The notes under the pieces were generated by a model. It was not told the DNA's origin and did no database searches. It saw only the letters and a program-made list of their open reading frames with translations. 64,000 bases of DNA from Candidatus Sulfotelmatobacter sp. (GTDB lineage Bacteria > Vulcanimicrobiota > Vulcanimicrobiia > Vulcanimicrobiales > Vulcanimicrobiaceae), in contig DATJRY010000006.1 in assembly GCA_035504415.1 (NCBI GenBank), positions 1 to 64,000 on the forward strand. Reading direction: 5' to 3'. The position numbers and the translations under genes are program-made. The first letter of the stretch is position 1; each line of letters starts with the position of its first letter. Positions 52,985-62,327 of this stretch are shown in pieces.

Positions 52985-54525
52985 GCGCGTCGCGCGCACG
53001 CGGACTGATGGTGCTCGGCACCGCGTCGAACGTCGGCAAGTCGGTGACGGTGGCCGCGCTGTGCCGCATCTTCGCCGACGACGGCGTCGACGTCGCGCCG
53101 TTCAAGGCGCAGAACATGTCGCTCAACGCGGCGGTGACCCCGGACGGCCGCGAGATCGGTCGCGCGCAAGCGGTGCAGGCGGAGGCGGCGCGGCGCCCGG
53201 CCGAGGTCGAGATGAATCCGATCCTGCTCAAGCCGACCGGCGAGCGGCGCTCGCAAGTCGTGCTCGAAGGCGCGATCTGGGACGACGTCGACGCGTGGGA
53301 CTACCATCGCCGCCGCACCGCGGAGCTGTTCCCGCGCGTGGTGGCCGCGTACGAACGGCTGGCCGCGCGGTGCGAGCTGATCGTGCTCGAAGGTGCGGGC
53401 TCGCCGGCCGAGATCAACCTCAAGGACCGCGACGTCGCGAACATGCGAATGGCGCAAGCCGCCGACGTGCCGTGCCTGCTGGTGGCCGACGTCGATCGGG
53501 GCGGCGCGTTCGCGGCGCTGGCCGGAACGCTCGGGCTGCTCGAGCCGGCCGAGCGCGCGCGCATCCGCGCCTTCGCGCTGACGAAATTCCGGGGAGATCT
53601 CGATTTGCTGCGGCCGGGGCTGACCGCGATGGAAGAGCGCCTCGGCATCCCGTGCGCCGGGGTCGTGCCGTGGATCGACGCGCTCGGCATCGACGAGGAA
53701 GACGGCTATGTGGTGCCGCCGACGCCGCCACGCTGGCCCGCCGAGGACGGACCGGCGCGCCGCTTGCGGATCGCCGTGCTGGATCTGCCGTTCTTCGCCA
53801 ACGCGACCGACGTCGACGCGTTGGCCGCCGAACCGTCGGTCGTCGTGCGCCGCGTCGCGACGCCCGGCGAGCTCGACGGCGCCGATCTCGTCGTGCTGCC
53901 GGGCAGCAAGGAGACGGCGCGCGATCTGGCGTGGCTGCGTGCGCGCGGGTTCGGCGAGGCGCTGCGCGCGCACGTCGCGCGCGGGCGCGCCGCGATCGGC
54001 ATCTGCGGCGGGATGCAGATGCTCGGGGACCGGCTCGACGATCCGCACGGCGTCGAGCGCGGCGGCTCCGCCGACGGGCTGGGCTTGCTGCCGCTGACGA
54101 CGACCCTGGCGGCGCGCAAGACAACCGTGCGCGTGCACGGGCGCATGGCGGCCGGCGTGCTGTTCGGTCAGCCGGTCGACGTCCCTGCGTTCACCGGCTA
54201 CGAGATCCACGTCGGCGTCTCGCGTCGCGCGGGCGGTGCGCCGTTCGCGCTGCTGCACCGCGACGGCGCGGACGGCGAGCACGAAGACGGCGCGCTGGCG
54301 GGCGTGGTCGCCGGCACCTACGTGCACGGGCTGTTCGACGACGACGCGTTCCGCCACGCCGCGCTGCGCGCGTTGCGCGCGCAGGCCGGGCTCGCGCCGC
54401 CGCGTACGCTGGTGCCATGGCGGGAGCAGCGCGAGACGCGCTACGATCGGCTGGCGTCCATCGTCCGGGAGGCGCTCGACGTCCCGCTGCTGGCGCGCAT
54501 CGCCGGCGTCGGGACGCGCGTGTGA
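52981..54525 (+). CDS. cobQ: Cobyric acid synthase (adenosylcobyric acid synthase)
   Basis: 514 residues. Makes four amide groups on adenosylcobyrinic a,c-diamide using glutamine. The dethiobiotin-synthase-like ATPase half has GTASNVGKSVTVAAL and FKAQNMSLNAAVT; the class I amidotransferase half has the nucleophile cysteine in IGICGGMQMLG and histidine in TYVHGLFDD. GTGA overlap with btuD. Confidence 0.95.
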   Translation: MSASRARGLMVLGTASNVGKSVTVAALCRIFADDGVDVAPFKAQNMSLNAAVTPDGREIGRAQAVQAEAARRPAEVEMNPILLKPTGERRSQVVLEGAIWDDVDAWDYHRRRTAELFPRVVAAYERLAARCELIVLEGAGSPAEINLKDRDVANMRMAQAADVPCLLVADVDRGGAFAALAGTLGLLEPAERARIRAFALTKFRGDLDLLRPGLTAMEERLGIPCAGVVPWIDALGIDEEDGYVVPPTPPRWPAEDGPARRLRIAVLDLPFFANATDVDALAAEPSVVVRRVATPGELDGADLVVLPGSKETARDLAWLRARGFGEALRAHVARGRAAIGICGGMQMLGDRLDDPHGVERGGSADGLGLLPLTTTLAARKTTVRVHGRMAAGVLFGQPVDVPAFTGYEIHVGVSRRAGGAPFALLHRDGADGEHEDGALAGVVAGTYVHGLFDDDAFRHAALRALRAQAGLAPPRTLVPWREQRETRYDRLASIVREALDVPLLARIAGVGTRV

Positions 54526-55433
54526 GGCGGCGCGATCTGGCCGTGGCGTGCGCGCTCGACCTCGCGCTGGGCGACCCGCCCGGCTGGCCGCATCCGGTGC
54601 GCGCCTTCGGCGCCGCGATCGCCTTCGCCGACCGCCGCCGCGCGCGGGCGGCATCGCCGGCGCGCGCGTTGGCCCAAGGTGCGCTGCTGACGATCGCGCT
54701 GGCCGGGACGGCGGCGCTCGCCGGCCGGTTGGTGGAGCGGCGTTCGCGCACCCTCGCGGTGGTGCTCGGCGCCTCGACGCTGGCCATGCGCAGCCTCGAT
54801 GACGCGGTCGCGGCGGTGCAGCACGCGCTCGAACGGGCCGACCTGGACGCCGCCCGGTGCGCGCTGGCCGCCATCGTCGGCCGCGACGTCGACGACCTCG
54901 ACGCGAGCGGCGTCGTGGCGGCGGCGCTCGAGAGCTTGGCCGAGAGCTTCTGCGACGGCGTCGTCGCGCCGCTGTTCTGGCTGCGGGTCGGCGGCCTCGG
55001 CGGCGCGTTGGCCTTCAAGGCGATCAGCACGCTCGACTCGATGATCGGCCACCGCGAGCCGCCCTACACCTGGTTCGGCCGCGTCGCGGCGCGGGCCGAC
55101 GATCTCGCCAACGCGGTGCCGGCGCGGATCGCCGCGTTGGCCGTCGCGCTCGCCGCGCGCGGACGCGTCGCGCGCCGCCGTGCGGTCGCGACCGCGCTGT
55201 GCGACGCGCCGGCGCACGCCAGCCCGAACGGCGGTTGGCCGGAAGCCGCGCTGGCCGGCGCGCTCGCGGTCCGGCTGGGGGGACGGGCGTGGTACGACGG
55301 CGTTCGTGCCGACCGTGCCGTGCTCGGACCCACCTTCGCGCCGCCGCGACTCGGCGATCTCGCGCGCGGCCGGCGTCTGGTGCGCCGTGCGACGGCGGCG
55401 GTCGTCGCGCTGACGCTGGCGAGCGCGCGATGA
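54522..55433 (+). CDS. cbiB: Adenosylcobinamide-phosphate synthase CbiB/CobD
   Basis: 303 residues from GTG at 54522 (overlaps cobQ stop). The membrane protein attaches aminopropanol (phosphate) to cobyric acid. Typical: LDLALGDPPGWPHPVRAFG at the N-terminus, FCDGVVAPLFWLRVGGLGGA, AFKAISTLDSMIGHR and the C-terminal PNGGWPEAALAGALAVRLGG. Hydrophobic segments near 45-65 and 190-205. Confidence 0.94.
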   Translation: MRRRDLAVACALDLALGDPPGWPHPVRAFGAAIAFADRRRARAASPARALAQGALLTIALAGTAALAGRLVERRSRTLAVVLGASTLAMRSLDDAVAAVQHALERADLDAARCALAAIVGRDVDDLDASGVVAAALESLAESFCDGVVAPLFWLRVGGLGGALAFKAISTLDSMIGHREPPYTWFGRVAARADDLANAVPARIAALAVALAARGRVARRRAVATALCDAPAHASPNGGWPEAALAGALAVRLGGRAWYDGVRADRAVLGPTFAPPRLGDLARGRRLVRRATAAVVALTLASAR

Positions 55434-56530
55434 GCGCGTATCACGGTGGCGATCTGACCGCCGTCGCGCGCGAGTTCGGGCGCGATCCCGCCGCGCTGCT
55501 CGACTTCAGCGCGAACGTGAACCCGCTGGGTCCGCCGGCGGGCGTGCTCGACGTGCTGCGCGCGGTGCTGGCCGATCCGCGCCGCCTTTCGCGCTATCCC
55601 GATCCGCGCGCCGCCGCGCTGGTCGAGGTGGCGGCGCGCGCGCTCGGCGTGGCGGCCGACCGGGTCGTGGTCGGAAACGGCGGCGCCGCGCTGCTCGACG
55701 CCGCGGTGCGCGCGCTCGGCGCGCGGCGCTGCGTCTTGCCGGTGCCGGCGTTCAGCGAATACGCGCGCGCGCTGGGCGCCGCCGGCATCGCGATCGTCCC
55801 GGTCGAGCTGCGCGCGGCGGACGACTTCGCGCTCGACCTGGTGCGGCTGCTGGTCGCGGTGCACGAGTCGGGCGCCGATCTGTGCGTGCTGGCGAACCCG
55901 CACAACCCGTCGGGCGCGCTGCTGCCGCGGCCGGCGATGCTGGCGCTGGTCGCCGAGCTGGCGCAGCAGGGCTGCGCGGCGATCGTCGACGAGGCGTTCG
56001 TCGACTACGTGCCGGGCGAGTCGATCGTGGGCGAGCTCGACCCGGAGCTGCCGGTGGTCGTGCTGCGCTCGCTCACCAAGTTCTACGCGATTCCCGGCCT
56101 GCGCATCGGGTACGCGTCGGCGTCGCCGGCGCTCGCGCCACGGCTGCGCGATGCGTTCCCGTCGTGGCCGACCGGCAGCGTCGAGCAGGCCGCGGCGCGG
56201 GCCGCGCTGGCCGACGAAGCGTACGCGCACCGGACGCGGCGCGAGAACGCCGCCGCGCGCGAGCCGCTGGTCGCGGCGCTCACGCGGGTCGGCGTGCGCG
56301 TGCTCCCGTCCGCGGCGAATTTTCTGCTGCTCGACGTCTCGGCGGTCGCGTCCGACGCGATCGCGCTGCGGGCGCGGTTGGTACGCGAGGAGGGGATCGT
56401 CGTGCGCGCGTTCCCCGGCGAGCCGGCACTCGAGTCGGCCTACCTCCGCGTCGCGGTGCGCGCGGGGTTCGAGAACGCGCAGCTCGTCGCCGCGCTCGAG
56501 CGCGCGACCGACCGGAGGCATCCAGCATGA
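55430..56530 (+). CDS. cobD: Threonine-phosphate decarboxylase-like aminotransferase (CobD/CobC)
   Basis: 366 residues, fold-type I PLP enzyme of the HisC class. N-terminal YHGGDLTAVAREFG and LDFSANVNPLGPP identify the cobalamin branch; the PLP lysine lies in RSLTKFYAIPGLRIGY, with ANPHNPSG and IVDEAFVDY upstream. It would provide (R)-1-amino-2-propanol phosphate for the nucleotide loop. HisC itself is excluded by the CobD-type N-terminus and the context. ATG overlaps the cbiB stop. Confidence 0.92.
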   Translation: MSAYHGGDLTAVAREFGRDPAALLDFSANVNPLGPPAGVLDVLRAVLADPRRLSRYPDPRAAALVEVAARALGVAADRVVVGNGGAALLDAAVRALGARRCVLPVPAFSEYARALGAAGIAIVPVELRAADDFALDLVRLLVAVHESGADLCVLANPHNPSGALLPRPAMLALVAELAQQGCAAIVDEAFVDYVPGESIVGELDPELPVVVLRSLTKFYAIPGLRIGYASASPALAPRLRDAFPSWPTGSVEQAAARAALADEAYAHRTRRENAAAREPLVAALTRVGVRVLPSAANFLLLDVSAVASDAIALRARLVREEGIVVRAFPGEPALESAYLRVAVRAGFENAQLVAALERATDRRHPA

Positions 56531-57141
56531 GCGAGACACCCGGCCCGCGCGGACGGCGCACGCAGGCCTCGATCTCGACCCGGCGCGGCGACGCCGGCGA
56601 AACCAGCCTCGGTGGCGGTGGCCGCGTGTCGAAAGCCGAGGCGCGGGTCGAAGCGTACGGCGCCATCGACGAAGTGAACACGATGATCGGTCTCGCGCGC
56701 ACGCTGTGCGAGGATGCCGAGGTGACGGCGGCGCTGCGCACGATCCAACGCGAGCTGTTCGCGGTCGGTTCCGCCATCTCGACCAAGCCCGACGCGAAGA
56801 AGCCGATCCCGGAGATCACCAAGGCGATGGTGGCGCGGCTGGACGCGCTCGTGGCGCGCTGGGAAGCGGAGCCGAACGTGTTGCGCGACTGGTCGATTCC
56901 GGGCGAGTACCGCGGCTCGGCCGCGCTCGACGTCGCCCGCGCGATGGCACGCCGCGCCGAACGCGCGACGGTTCGCTACGTGACCGGCGGCGGCGCCGTG
57001 CAGCCGACGGTGCTCGAATACCTCAACCGGCTCAGCGACGTGCTGTGGATCGCGGCCCGCGTCGTCGAAGCGCGGGCCGGGATCGACGCGCGCTTGCGCG
57101 ACGATGCACATCCCGGGCCGCCCTGGTCGCGCGCCTGGTGA
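56527..57141 (+). CDS. pduO: Cob(I)alamin adenosyltransferase, PduO type
   Basis: 204 residues. The ATP-binding N-terminus STRRGDAGETSLGGGGRVSK, the aspartate in YGAIDEVNTMIGLAR and the C-terminal RRAERATVRY and EYLNRLSDVLWIAARV match PduO/MMAB enzymes, which add the 5'-deoxyadenosyl group to cobalamin. Last gene of the riboswitch operon; ATGA overlap with cobD. Converges with the FecR-domain gene. Confidence 0.94.
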   Translation: MSETPGPRGRRTQASISTRRGDAGETSLGGGGRVSKAEARVEAYGAIDEVNTMIGLARTLCEDAEVTAALRTIQRELFAVGSAISTKPDAKKPIPEITKAMVARLDALVARWEAEPNVLRDWSIPGEYRGSAALDVARAMARRAERATVRYVTGGGAVQPTVLEYLNRLSDVLWIAARVVEARAGIDARLRDDAHPGPPWSRAW

Positions 57142-57144
57142 ACG

Positions 57145-57867
57145 TCACGGCCGCGGTGACGGCGCCGGTGCGAGCAGCGGATCGGCGCTCAGCGAGTCGG
57201 TCGTGTCGACTTGCCGCTCCGGCGGCACGTTGCGGCCGAGCTTGCCGGCGCTGATCGCGATCGCGGCCGGGTTCACGCAGGGCGCCTTGACGACGGTCAC
57301 ATTGGCCGTCGCGGCGTCGCTCCCGACGACGATGATCTGCTGGCCGGTCGTGAGCGTGTACGCCGTCGGCCCGACCTGCACGGTGACGTCGCCGGCGGTG
57401 CAGTCGGCGCAGTAGAAGTCGGTCCCGCGCGGTCCGGCGACCAAGTAGCCTTCGGTGCCGCGCACCGCGACCTGCGCCGTCGGCGTCACGAACACGTAGT
57501 TCGCGTGCGCGCCGGCGGGGTGCCGGATCGTGAAATGGATCGCGCCCAGCTCGACCGTCAACGTCGTCGGCTTCTCACTCGCGAGCGCGTTGAAGGCGCC
57601 GACGCGGACCCGTGCCCGCGCGCCGATGTCGACGGTCGAGGAGTCCGGCAGCCGCAGCAGCGCTCGGGAGTCGGCCAGCGTCACCGCGAGCGCGTCGTCC
57701 GGGACGACGAGACTCCCGGCGATCGGCCGGAACGGCTCGTCCGCAAGCTGATATTCGACCGTCCCGCGCACGCGCGCCAGCTCCTTGTCGCCTGCTGCCG
57801 CTTGCGCCTGAACGGCCGGTAGGGCGACGAGCAACGCGCACATCACCAGCAGCGGCGTCCGTCCCAC
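57145..57867 (-). CDS. Exported FecR-domain protein
   Basis: 240 residues with a signal peptide (cut near AQAAA, residue 25). The central FecR domain, about residues 55-155, has DSRALLRLPDSSTVDIGARARVRV, VELGAIHFTIRHPAG and TPTAQVAVRGTEGYL. There is no membrane anchor or sigma/anti-sigma partner here, so it is a stand-alone FecR periplasmic protein. Two cysteines (YCADCTAG) may form a disulfide. Confidence 0.82.
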   Translation of the reverse strand: MGRTPLLVMCALLVALPAVQAQAAAGDKELARVRGTVEYQLADEPFRPIAGSLVVPDDALAVTLADSRALLRLPDSSTVDIGARARVRVGAFNALASEKPTTLTVELGAIHFTIRHPAGAHANYVFVTPTAQVAVRGTEGYLVAGPRGTDFYCADCTAGDVTVQVGPTAYTLTTGQQIIVVGSDAATANVTVVKAPCVNPAAIAISAGKLGRNVPPERQVDTTDSLSADPLLAPAPSPRP

Positions 57868-57918
57868 GCTGGTCCGCTTCTGCCGCTCGCACTCGTCCCC
57901 TGCGGCGCCGGCCGACGT

Positions 57919-59469
57919 CTAGCGCCGGCGCAGCCCGATCGGCGCGCTGCCGGGGTCGAGGTAGAGCGTTCCGTTCGCGTAGTCGAACGTCGGCGTGAAG
58001 TACGAGAGCACGAACACGCCCAGGTTTCCCGCCTCCGTCCAGGACGAGAGCGCGCCGCTCTTCATGTCGGTGAACGCGCACGGCATGCCGTCGATGGTGC
58101 GGCCGCCGAGCGCGAAGCGGCGCAAGCGCTCGATGCGCGCCGTGTTCTCGCCGCCGGTGCCGTGCCCGATCACCACCCGCCCGGCCGGATAGCGCGCGAA
58201 CATTCCCGTGCGACGTAAGAAGTCGCCGAACAAGAGCAGCACGCCGCCGTTGCCCGTGTCGACGCCGAACAGCCCGCGGTGTCCGTCGGCGGACGCTTCG
58301 GTCAACGGCATGTCCTCCTGGAACCTGATCGGAACGGCGCTGCCGGATCCGCGGTGCGCGAACGCGTCGAGCGGGGTGAGCGTCACCCGGCGTGCGTGGA
58401 AGTCGAGGCGCGTCGCGAACCGTTCGAAGACCTCCAGGCCGAGGATGCCGGCGATCGGCGCTCTCCCGCGGCCGCGGTCGGAGAACGCGGGCGGATAGGG
58501 GATGACGAGCATCGGCTGATCGCGCAGCTCGGCCGCGCCCAGGCGGATCGAGCGCACGCGTGCGTACTGCACCGCGATCGTCCCGGCGCCCGAACCGCCG
58601 GTCACGCCGGCGCCGGCCGGCCGCAGCCCGAGGGCCGTCGCCGTCTGCGTGGTGAGGATCGCGTGGCCGCCGGTGTCGAGGATGAAGAGCATCGGCGGGT
58701 GGCCGTCGATCGACGCCCACACCATCATCACCGCGCCGTCGAGCACCATCGGCACCGAGGCCGTCCGCGCGCCGCCGAGCATCACCGGCGCGCCCGTCGG
58801 ACGGGGGCGCGTGAAATCGGACGCGTGCACGCTCGGCCGCACGGTGTAGCGGCTCACGTCGAAGACGTAGCCGTCCTCGGGCTCGTGCAGCGTCCCCGCC
58901 GCGATGGTGAACGGCAGGACGACGTCGCCGACGGTGCGATAGTCGTTGTAGCGCGTCACCGCGGTCGTCGTGGGCAGCCGTTCCGAAACGCTGGCGGGTA
59001 AGAACGTACGCGCGTCGACGGCCAGCTCGGCGGGCGTGCCGCCCGGCGGCACGATCCGCAGGACCGTCACCGCGCGGCCGTCCTCGATCCGCGTGCCCGC
59101 GCAGGTGATGCGCGCCGCCGGCTGCGGATCGAGATAGGCGCGCCGGGTCAGATATTCCATGGTGATCGCGCGTCGGCGCGGGAACCAGGCGTCGTAGGCG
59201 TGGACGCCGCCCGAAACGTCCTGCGACCACCAGTGCCGGCCGTCGTCGATCTCGGCCGACGGGCCCATGACCGCGATCGAGAAGCGGCGAGCCGTCCGTC
59301 CGTCGCGCAGGTCGTCGTCGAAGCGGGCCGTGCCGTGCAGGCCGGACACCGTCGCGCGGCCGCGCGCGGTCAGTTGCGCGATCGCGTTCCAATGGTCGCC
59401 GCTCGCCGCGCGCACGTGGGCGAGCGTGACGGCGGCGCAAGCGGGGAGCGGCGGCGGAGCGAGGGCCAT
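57919..59469 (-). CDS. Retropepsin-like aspartyl protease family protein
   Basis: 516 residues without a clear signal peptide. Two protease-like subdomains are seen: the first active aspartate in MLFILDTGGHAILTTQTA (about residue 245) and a second in GLFGVDTGNGGVLLLFGDF (about residue 380). Each is followed by hydrophobic-hydrophobic-Gly regions. This arrangement occurs in bacterial pepsin-retropepsin-like proteins thought to work as single-chain dimers. The N-terminal 230 residues are a beta-rich domain of the sort found in other exported proteases. Substrate unknown. Confidence 0.78.
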   Translation of the reverse strand: MALAPPPLPACAAVTLAHVRAASGDHWNAIAQLTARGRATVSGLHGTARFDDDLRDGRTARRFSIAVMGPSAEIDDGRHWWSQDVSGGVHAYDAWFPRRRAITMEYLTRRAYLDPQPAARITCAGTRIEDGRAVTVLRIVPPGGTPAELAVDARTFLPASVSERLPTTTAVTRYNDYRTVGDVVLPFTIAAGTLHEPEDGYVFDVSRYTVRPSVHASDFTRPRPTGAPVMLGGARTASVPMVLDGAVMMVWASIDGHPPMLFILDTGGHAILTTQTATALGLRPAGAGVTGGSGAGTIAVQYARVRSIRLGAAELRDQPMLVIPYPPAFSDRGRGRAPIAGILGLEVFERFATRLDFHARRVTLTPLDAFAHRGSGSAVPIRFQEDMPLTEASADGHRGLFGVDTGNGGVLLLFGDFLRRTGMFARYPAGRVVIGHGTGGENTARIERLRRFALGGRTIDGMPCAFTDMKSGALSSWTEAGNLGVFVLSYFTPTFDYANGTLYLDPGSAPIGLRRR

Positions 59470-59513
59470 GCGCTCACTCTAGCCGCCCGCGCGGTGGTCG
59501 ATCTAGAAGATCT

Positions 59514-60116
59514 TTAGCGCGCGAACGCCCGGCGGTACGCCGCCGGCGCCAAGCCGAGCGTGCCGGCAAAGGTGCGCGTCAGGTGGCTCTGGTCGCTGAA
59601 CCCGCAGGCCTGCGCGATGCCGGCCAGCGAGGCGTCCGAGGCTACCAGCAAGGCCGAGGCGCGGTCCAGCCGCGCCCGGCGGCGGAACGCGCCGGGCGTC
59701 GTGCCGAGCACACGCCGGAACTCGCGGCAGAAGTGCGTTTGGTGGAGCCCGGCCATCCGCGCCGCATCGCGCAGCGGCGCCGGCCCGGCCCACTCGAACG
59801 CGTCGAGCGTGTGCCGCAGCCACCCCGGCAGCGCCGCCGCACCGTGCGGCTCGCGGAGCGCGCGCGCGCGACGCAGCGCGACCTCGTCGAACTCGACGTT
59901 GAGACAGCGCGTCGCGCGGGTGAAGTAGTCGGCGTGCTCTTCGTGCGGATCGTGCAGGACGACCGTGCCCGCCGGACAGACGCGCGGCACGCCGTCGCGC
60001 ACCTCGGTGTAAGCGCCTTCGAGGACGATCGTCGCGAACGCGATCCCGTGGTGATGGTAGCGCAGCGTGCTTCTCGCGGCGTGCTCGGTCGTGAAGGTAC
60101 GTGGGCGATCGGCCAT
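59514..60116 (-). CDS. AraC-family transcriptional regulator
   Basis: ATG at 60116 (MADRPRTFTT) with GGAGAG upstream gives 200 residues. A short N-terminal cupin-like half is followed by two helix-turn-helix motifs, LRDAARMAGLHQTHFCREFR and LAGIAQACGFSDQSHLTRTF, with the conserved GLAPAAYRRAF end. Located between a protease-like gene and btuB; its target is unknown and it need not regulate B12 uptake, which has a riboswitch. Confidence 0.9.
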   Translation of the reverse strand: MADRPRTFTTEHAARSTLRYHHHGIAFATIVLEGAYTEVRDGVPRVCPAGTVVLHDPHEEHADYFTRATRCLNVEFDEVALRRARALREPHGAAALPGWLRHTLDAFEWAGPAPLRDAARMAGLHQTHFCREFRRVLGTTPGAFRRRARLDRASALLVASDASLAGIAQACGFSDQSHLTRTFAGTLGLAPAAYRRAFAR

Positions 60117-60172
60117 GCTCTCCGGTTGATACGCGGCGGCGCCCGGCGAGTTTCGCCGGGCGCCGGGCATCG

Positions 60173-62092
60173 CTAGCGGGTCGCCAGCTCCAGCTCGAAC
60201 GTCCGCCCCGGGGCCGGGTAGCCGAAGATCGGCGCGTAGCGCGCATTGGCGAGGTCGCGGACGCGCGCGGTCAGGACGGCCGTGCGCGCCAGCCGGTAGC
60301 GCACGTACGCGTCGGCGCTGGTATAGGCGTCGAACGGGTCGGCGTACGGCGCCGCGTTCGTCGCGTTGTAATTCGGCACGTCCGCGGTCTGGCCGACGAC
60401 CCGCACGCGCGCCCCGTAGGCCAGCGCTCCGCCGTCGAACGGACGCTCGAGCCCCACCGTCGCGATGATCGGCGGCGTGTTCGGCAGGCGCAAGCCGGTG
60501 CTCGTGTCGAGCGCGCGGTAGACGTCGGTGACGCCCGCCGTCAGCCGCAGGTGGCCGAACGCGGGCGTCGCCGCGTTCAGCTGCAGCCCGTTGACGGACG
60601 CGCGCGAGGCGTTGAAGGGAACGAAGGTCGTCGGATTGTCGACGATCAGGTTCGAGCCGTCGCGTCCGAAGTAGCCCAGGCTCAGGTTCGCCAACGCCGG
60701 GAACGCCAGCGTGGCGTCGTAGTCGGTCAGCTTCTCCGGCAGCAGCGACGGGTTGGCGTAGCCGGGATAGTACAGCTCGTCGAGCGTCGGAACGCGGTAC
60801 GCCTCGCCGACGTTGGCGCTCAGCCGCGCGGCGCCCAGTGCCAGCTTCGCGCCGAACGACGGCGCCGCGACGCTGCCGTTGGGAGCGTCGTGCTCGGCGC
60901 GCAGCCCCGCCACCAGTCGCAGCGCGCCGGTGGCGTCGTAGCCCACTTGCGCGTAGGCGGCGGCTTGCGCGGCGCTCGCCCCGACGGCCGGCTCGGGCGC
61001 TTCGATGGGTTCGCCGGGGAAGGTCAGCACCGCGCTCTCGCGCGCGACGTCGAGCCCGGCCACCAGGTCGGTGCGCGCGCCGCTCGTGGTATAGCGCAGC
61101 GAGGCTTGCGTGCGCGCGTCGTCGGTGTCTTGCGCGCCCTGGCCCAGGCCGTAGTCGTAGTCGAGCAGCTGCGTGCTTCCGCTCAGCGAGAGGCTCAGCG
61201 TGCTCGGGCCGGCGGTGTGCGCGATGTCGAGCTGGCCGTCCTCGCGTTGCAAGCCCTGACGCGCATCGGGCGAGAGGAAGCTGAGCGAGCCCGGAACGCC
61301 GATGTTCGTCGCCGTGTCGTCGGCCGTCAGCCGCGCCGTCCAGCCGGCGCCGAGCTGCGCGAGGTACGAGAGCCGCACCGCGCTCTGCTGCGCGTCGGCG
61401 TTGGTGCGCGTTCCGGCCGGCGTCGCGTTGCCGCCGGCGTACGCGAAGGCCGGGTAGTCGTAGACGTTGTCGGCGACGTGGCGCTCGAACGAGACCAGCA
61501 AGCCGCCGGTGCCGAACGCGGCGGCGAGGTCGCGGTCACCCAAGCTGCCGTCCGCGAGACGGAAATAGGACTGCGGCTGGGCGTCGCTGATCACGTTGAC
61601 GACGCCGCCGGTCGCGCTGGTGCCGTACAGCGTCGAGGCGCCGCTCTCGACCACCTCGATGCGCGAGATCCCGATCGTCGAGAGCGAGCCGACGTCGACG
61701 CTGCCGCTGGTGCCGGCGATGATCGGAATGCCGTCTTGCAGGATCAGCGTCTGCTCGGAGGTCGTGCCGCGGATGCCATAGTTGACCTGCGCGCCGAACG
61801 GCCCGTACGAGAAGAGGTCGACGCCGGGCACGTTACCCAGCGCGTCGCCGACGGTGCGGTCGCCGAACGCGTCGATCGTCGCGCGGTCGACGACGAACGT
61901 CGGACGCGTCGTCGTCGCGAGCGACTCCGGACGCCGGTCGCTGGTGACGACGGCGCCGATCGACGGCGGTGGGGTCGGCGAGGCCGACGGTACGGGAGAC
62001 GGGGCCGCGGCCCGGGCGGGCGCGGCGGGAGCGAGAGCGCACGCGGCGCCCAGGAGCGCGGCGCTGACGCCGGCGCGAACGGATGGAGACAA
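60173..62092 (-). CDS. btuB: TonB-dependent outer-membrane receptor, BtuB-like
   Basis: 639 residues from TTG at 62092. Signal peptide to about residue 29 followed by a Pro/Ser linker, a plug domain (about 55-165; VVDRATIDAFGDRTVGDAL, VNYGIRGTTSEQTLILQDG, ISRIEVVESGASTLYGTSAT) and a 22-strand-type barrel ending FELELATR. The upstream cobalamin riboswitch indicates that it carries cobalamin. The final residue is Arg rather than an aromatic, though Phe is near the end. Energy would come from TonB-ExbBD, which is not in this window. Confidence 0.92.
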   Translation of the reverse strand: MSPSVRAGVSAALLGAACALAPAAPARAAAPSPVPSASPTPPPSIGAVVTSDRRPESLATTTRPTFVVDRATIDAFGDRTVGDALGNVPGVDLFSYGPFGAQVNYGIRGTTSEQTLILQDGIPIIAGTSGSVDVGSLSTIGISRIEVVESGASTLYGTSATGGVVNVISDAQPQSYFRLADGSLGDRDLAAAFGTGGLLVSFERHVADNVYDYPAFAYAGGNATPAGTRTNADAQQSAVRLSYLAQLGAGWTARLTADDTATNIGVPGSLSFLSPDARQGLQREDGQLDIAHTAGPSTLSLSLSGSTQLLDYDYGLGQGAQDTDDARTQASLRYTTSGARTDLVAGLDVARESAVLTFPGEPIEAPEPAVGASAAQAAAYAQVGYDATGALRLVAGLRAEHDAPNGSVAAPSFGAKLALGAARLSANVGEAYRVPTLDELYYPGYANPSLLPEKLTDYDATLAFPALANLSLGYFGRDGSNLIVDNPTTFVPFNASRASVNGLQLNAATPAFGHLRLTAGVTDVYRALDTSTGLRLPNTPPIIATVGLERPFDGGALAYGARVRVVGQTADVPNYNATNAAPYADPFDAYTSADAYVRYRLARTAVLTARVRDLANARYAPIFGYPAPGRTFELELATR

Positions 62093-62129
62093 GACACCGA
62101 CCTTATCGCGAGGTGGAGTACAGTGGCCC

Positions 62130-62266
62130 GCGCGTCGGTATCCTGACTTCGCGGCTCGTCACCCATCGTGCACGCGCCTTCCAGCCTCTCGGCCGTGGCG
62201 CGTGCGGGCTCCCCGCTGACAGTGGCGCGACCGTGCCGGATTCTCACCGGCTTCCCGCGCACGCGA
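62130..62266 (-). promoter_or_regulatory. Cobalamin riboswitch upstream of btuB
   Basis: On the minus strand the sequence holds GGGAAGCCGGTGAGAATCCGG, the B12 box CGCCACTGT, CAGCGGGGAG and AAGTCAGGATACC in the right order and spacing for a cobalamin aptamer. It ends about 38 bases before the btuB start, allowing translational control. Its 5' end lies about 60 bases from the divergent cobU start. Confidence 0.94.
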
Positions 62267-62327
62267 ACGGCGTGAGCTTCGCACGCCGAGGACGGAGACC
62301 TCTTCGCGACGCCGAAGCGCGCGCCGG

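Noticed and set aside
55430-56530. Histidinol-phosphate aminotransferase HisC
   Set aside because: The N-terminus and the operon position point to the cobalamin CobD/CobC branch.
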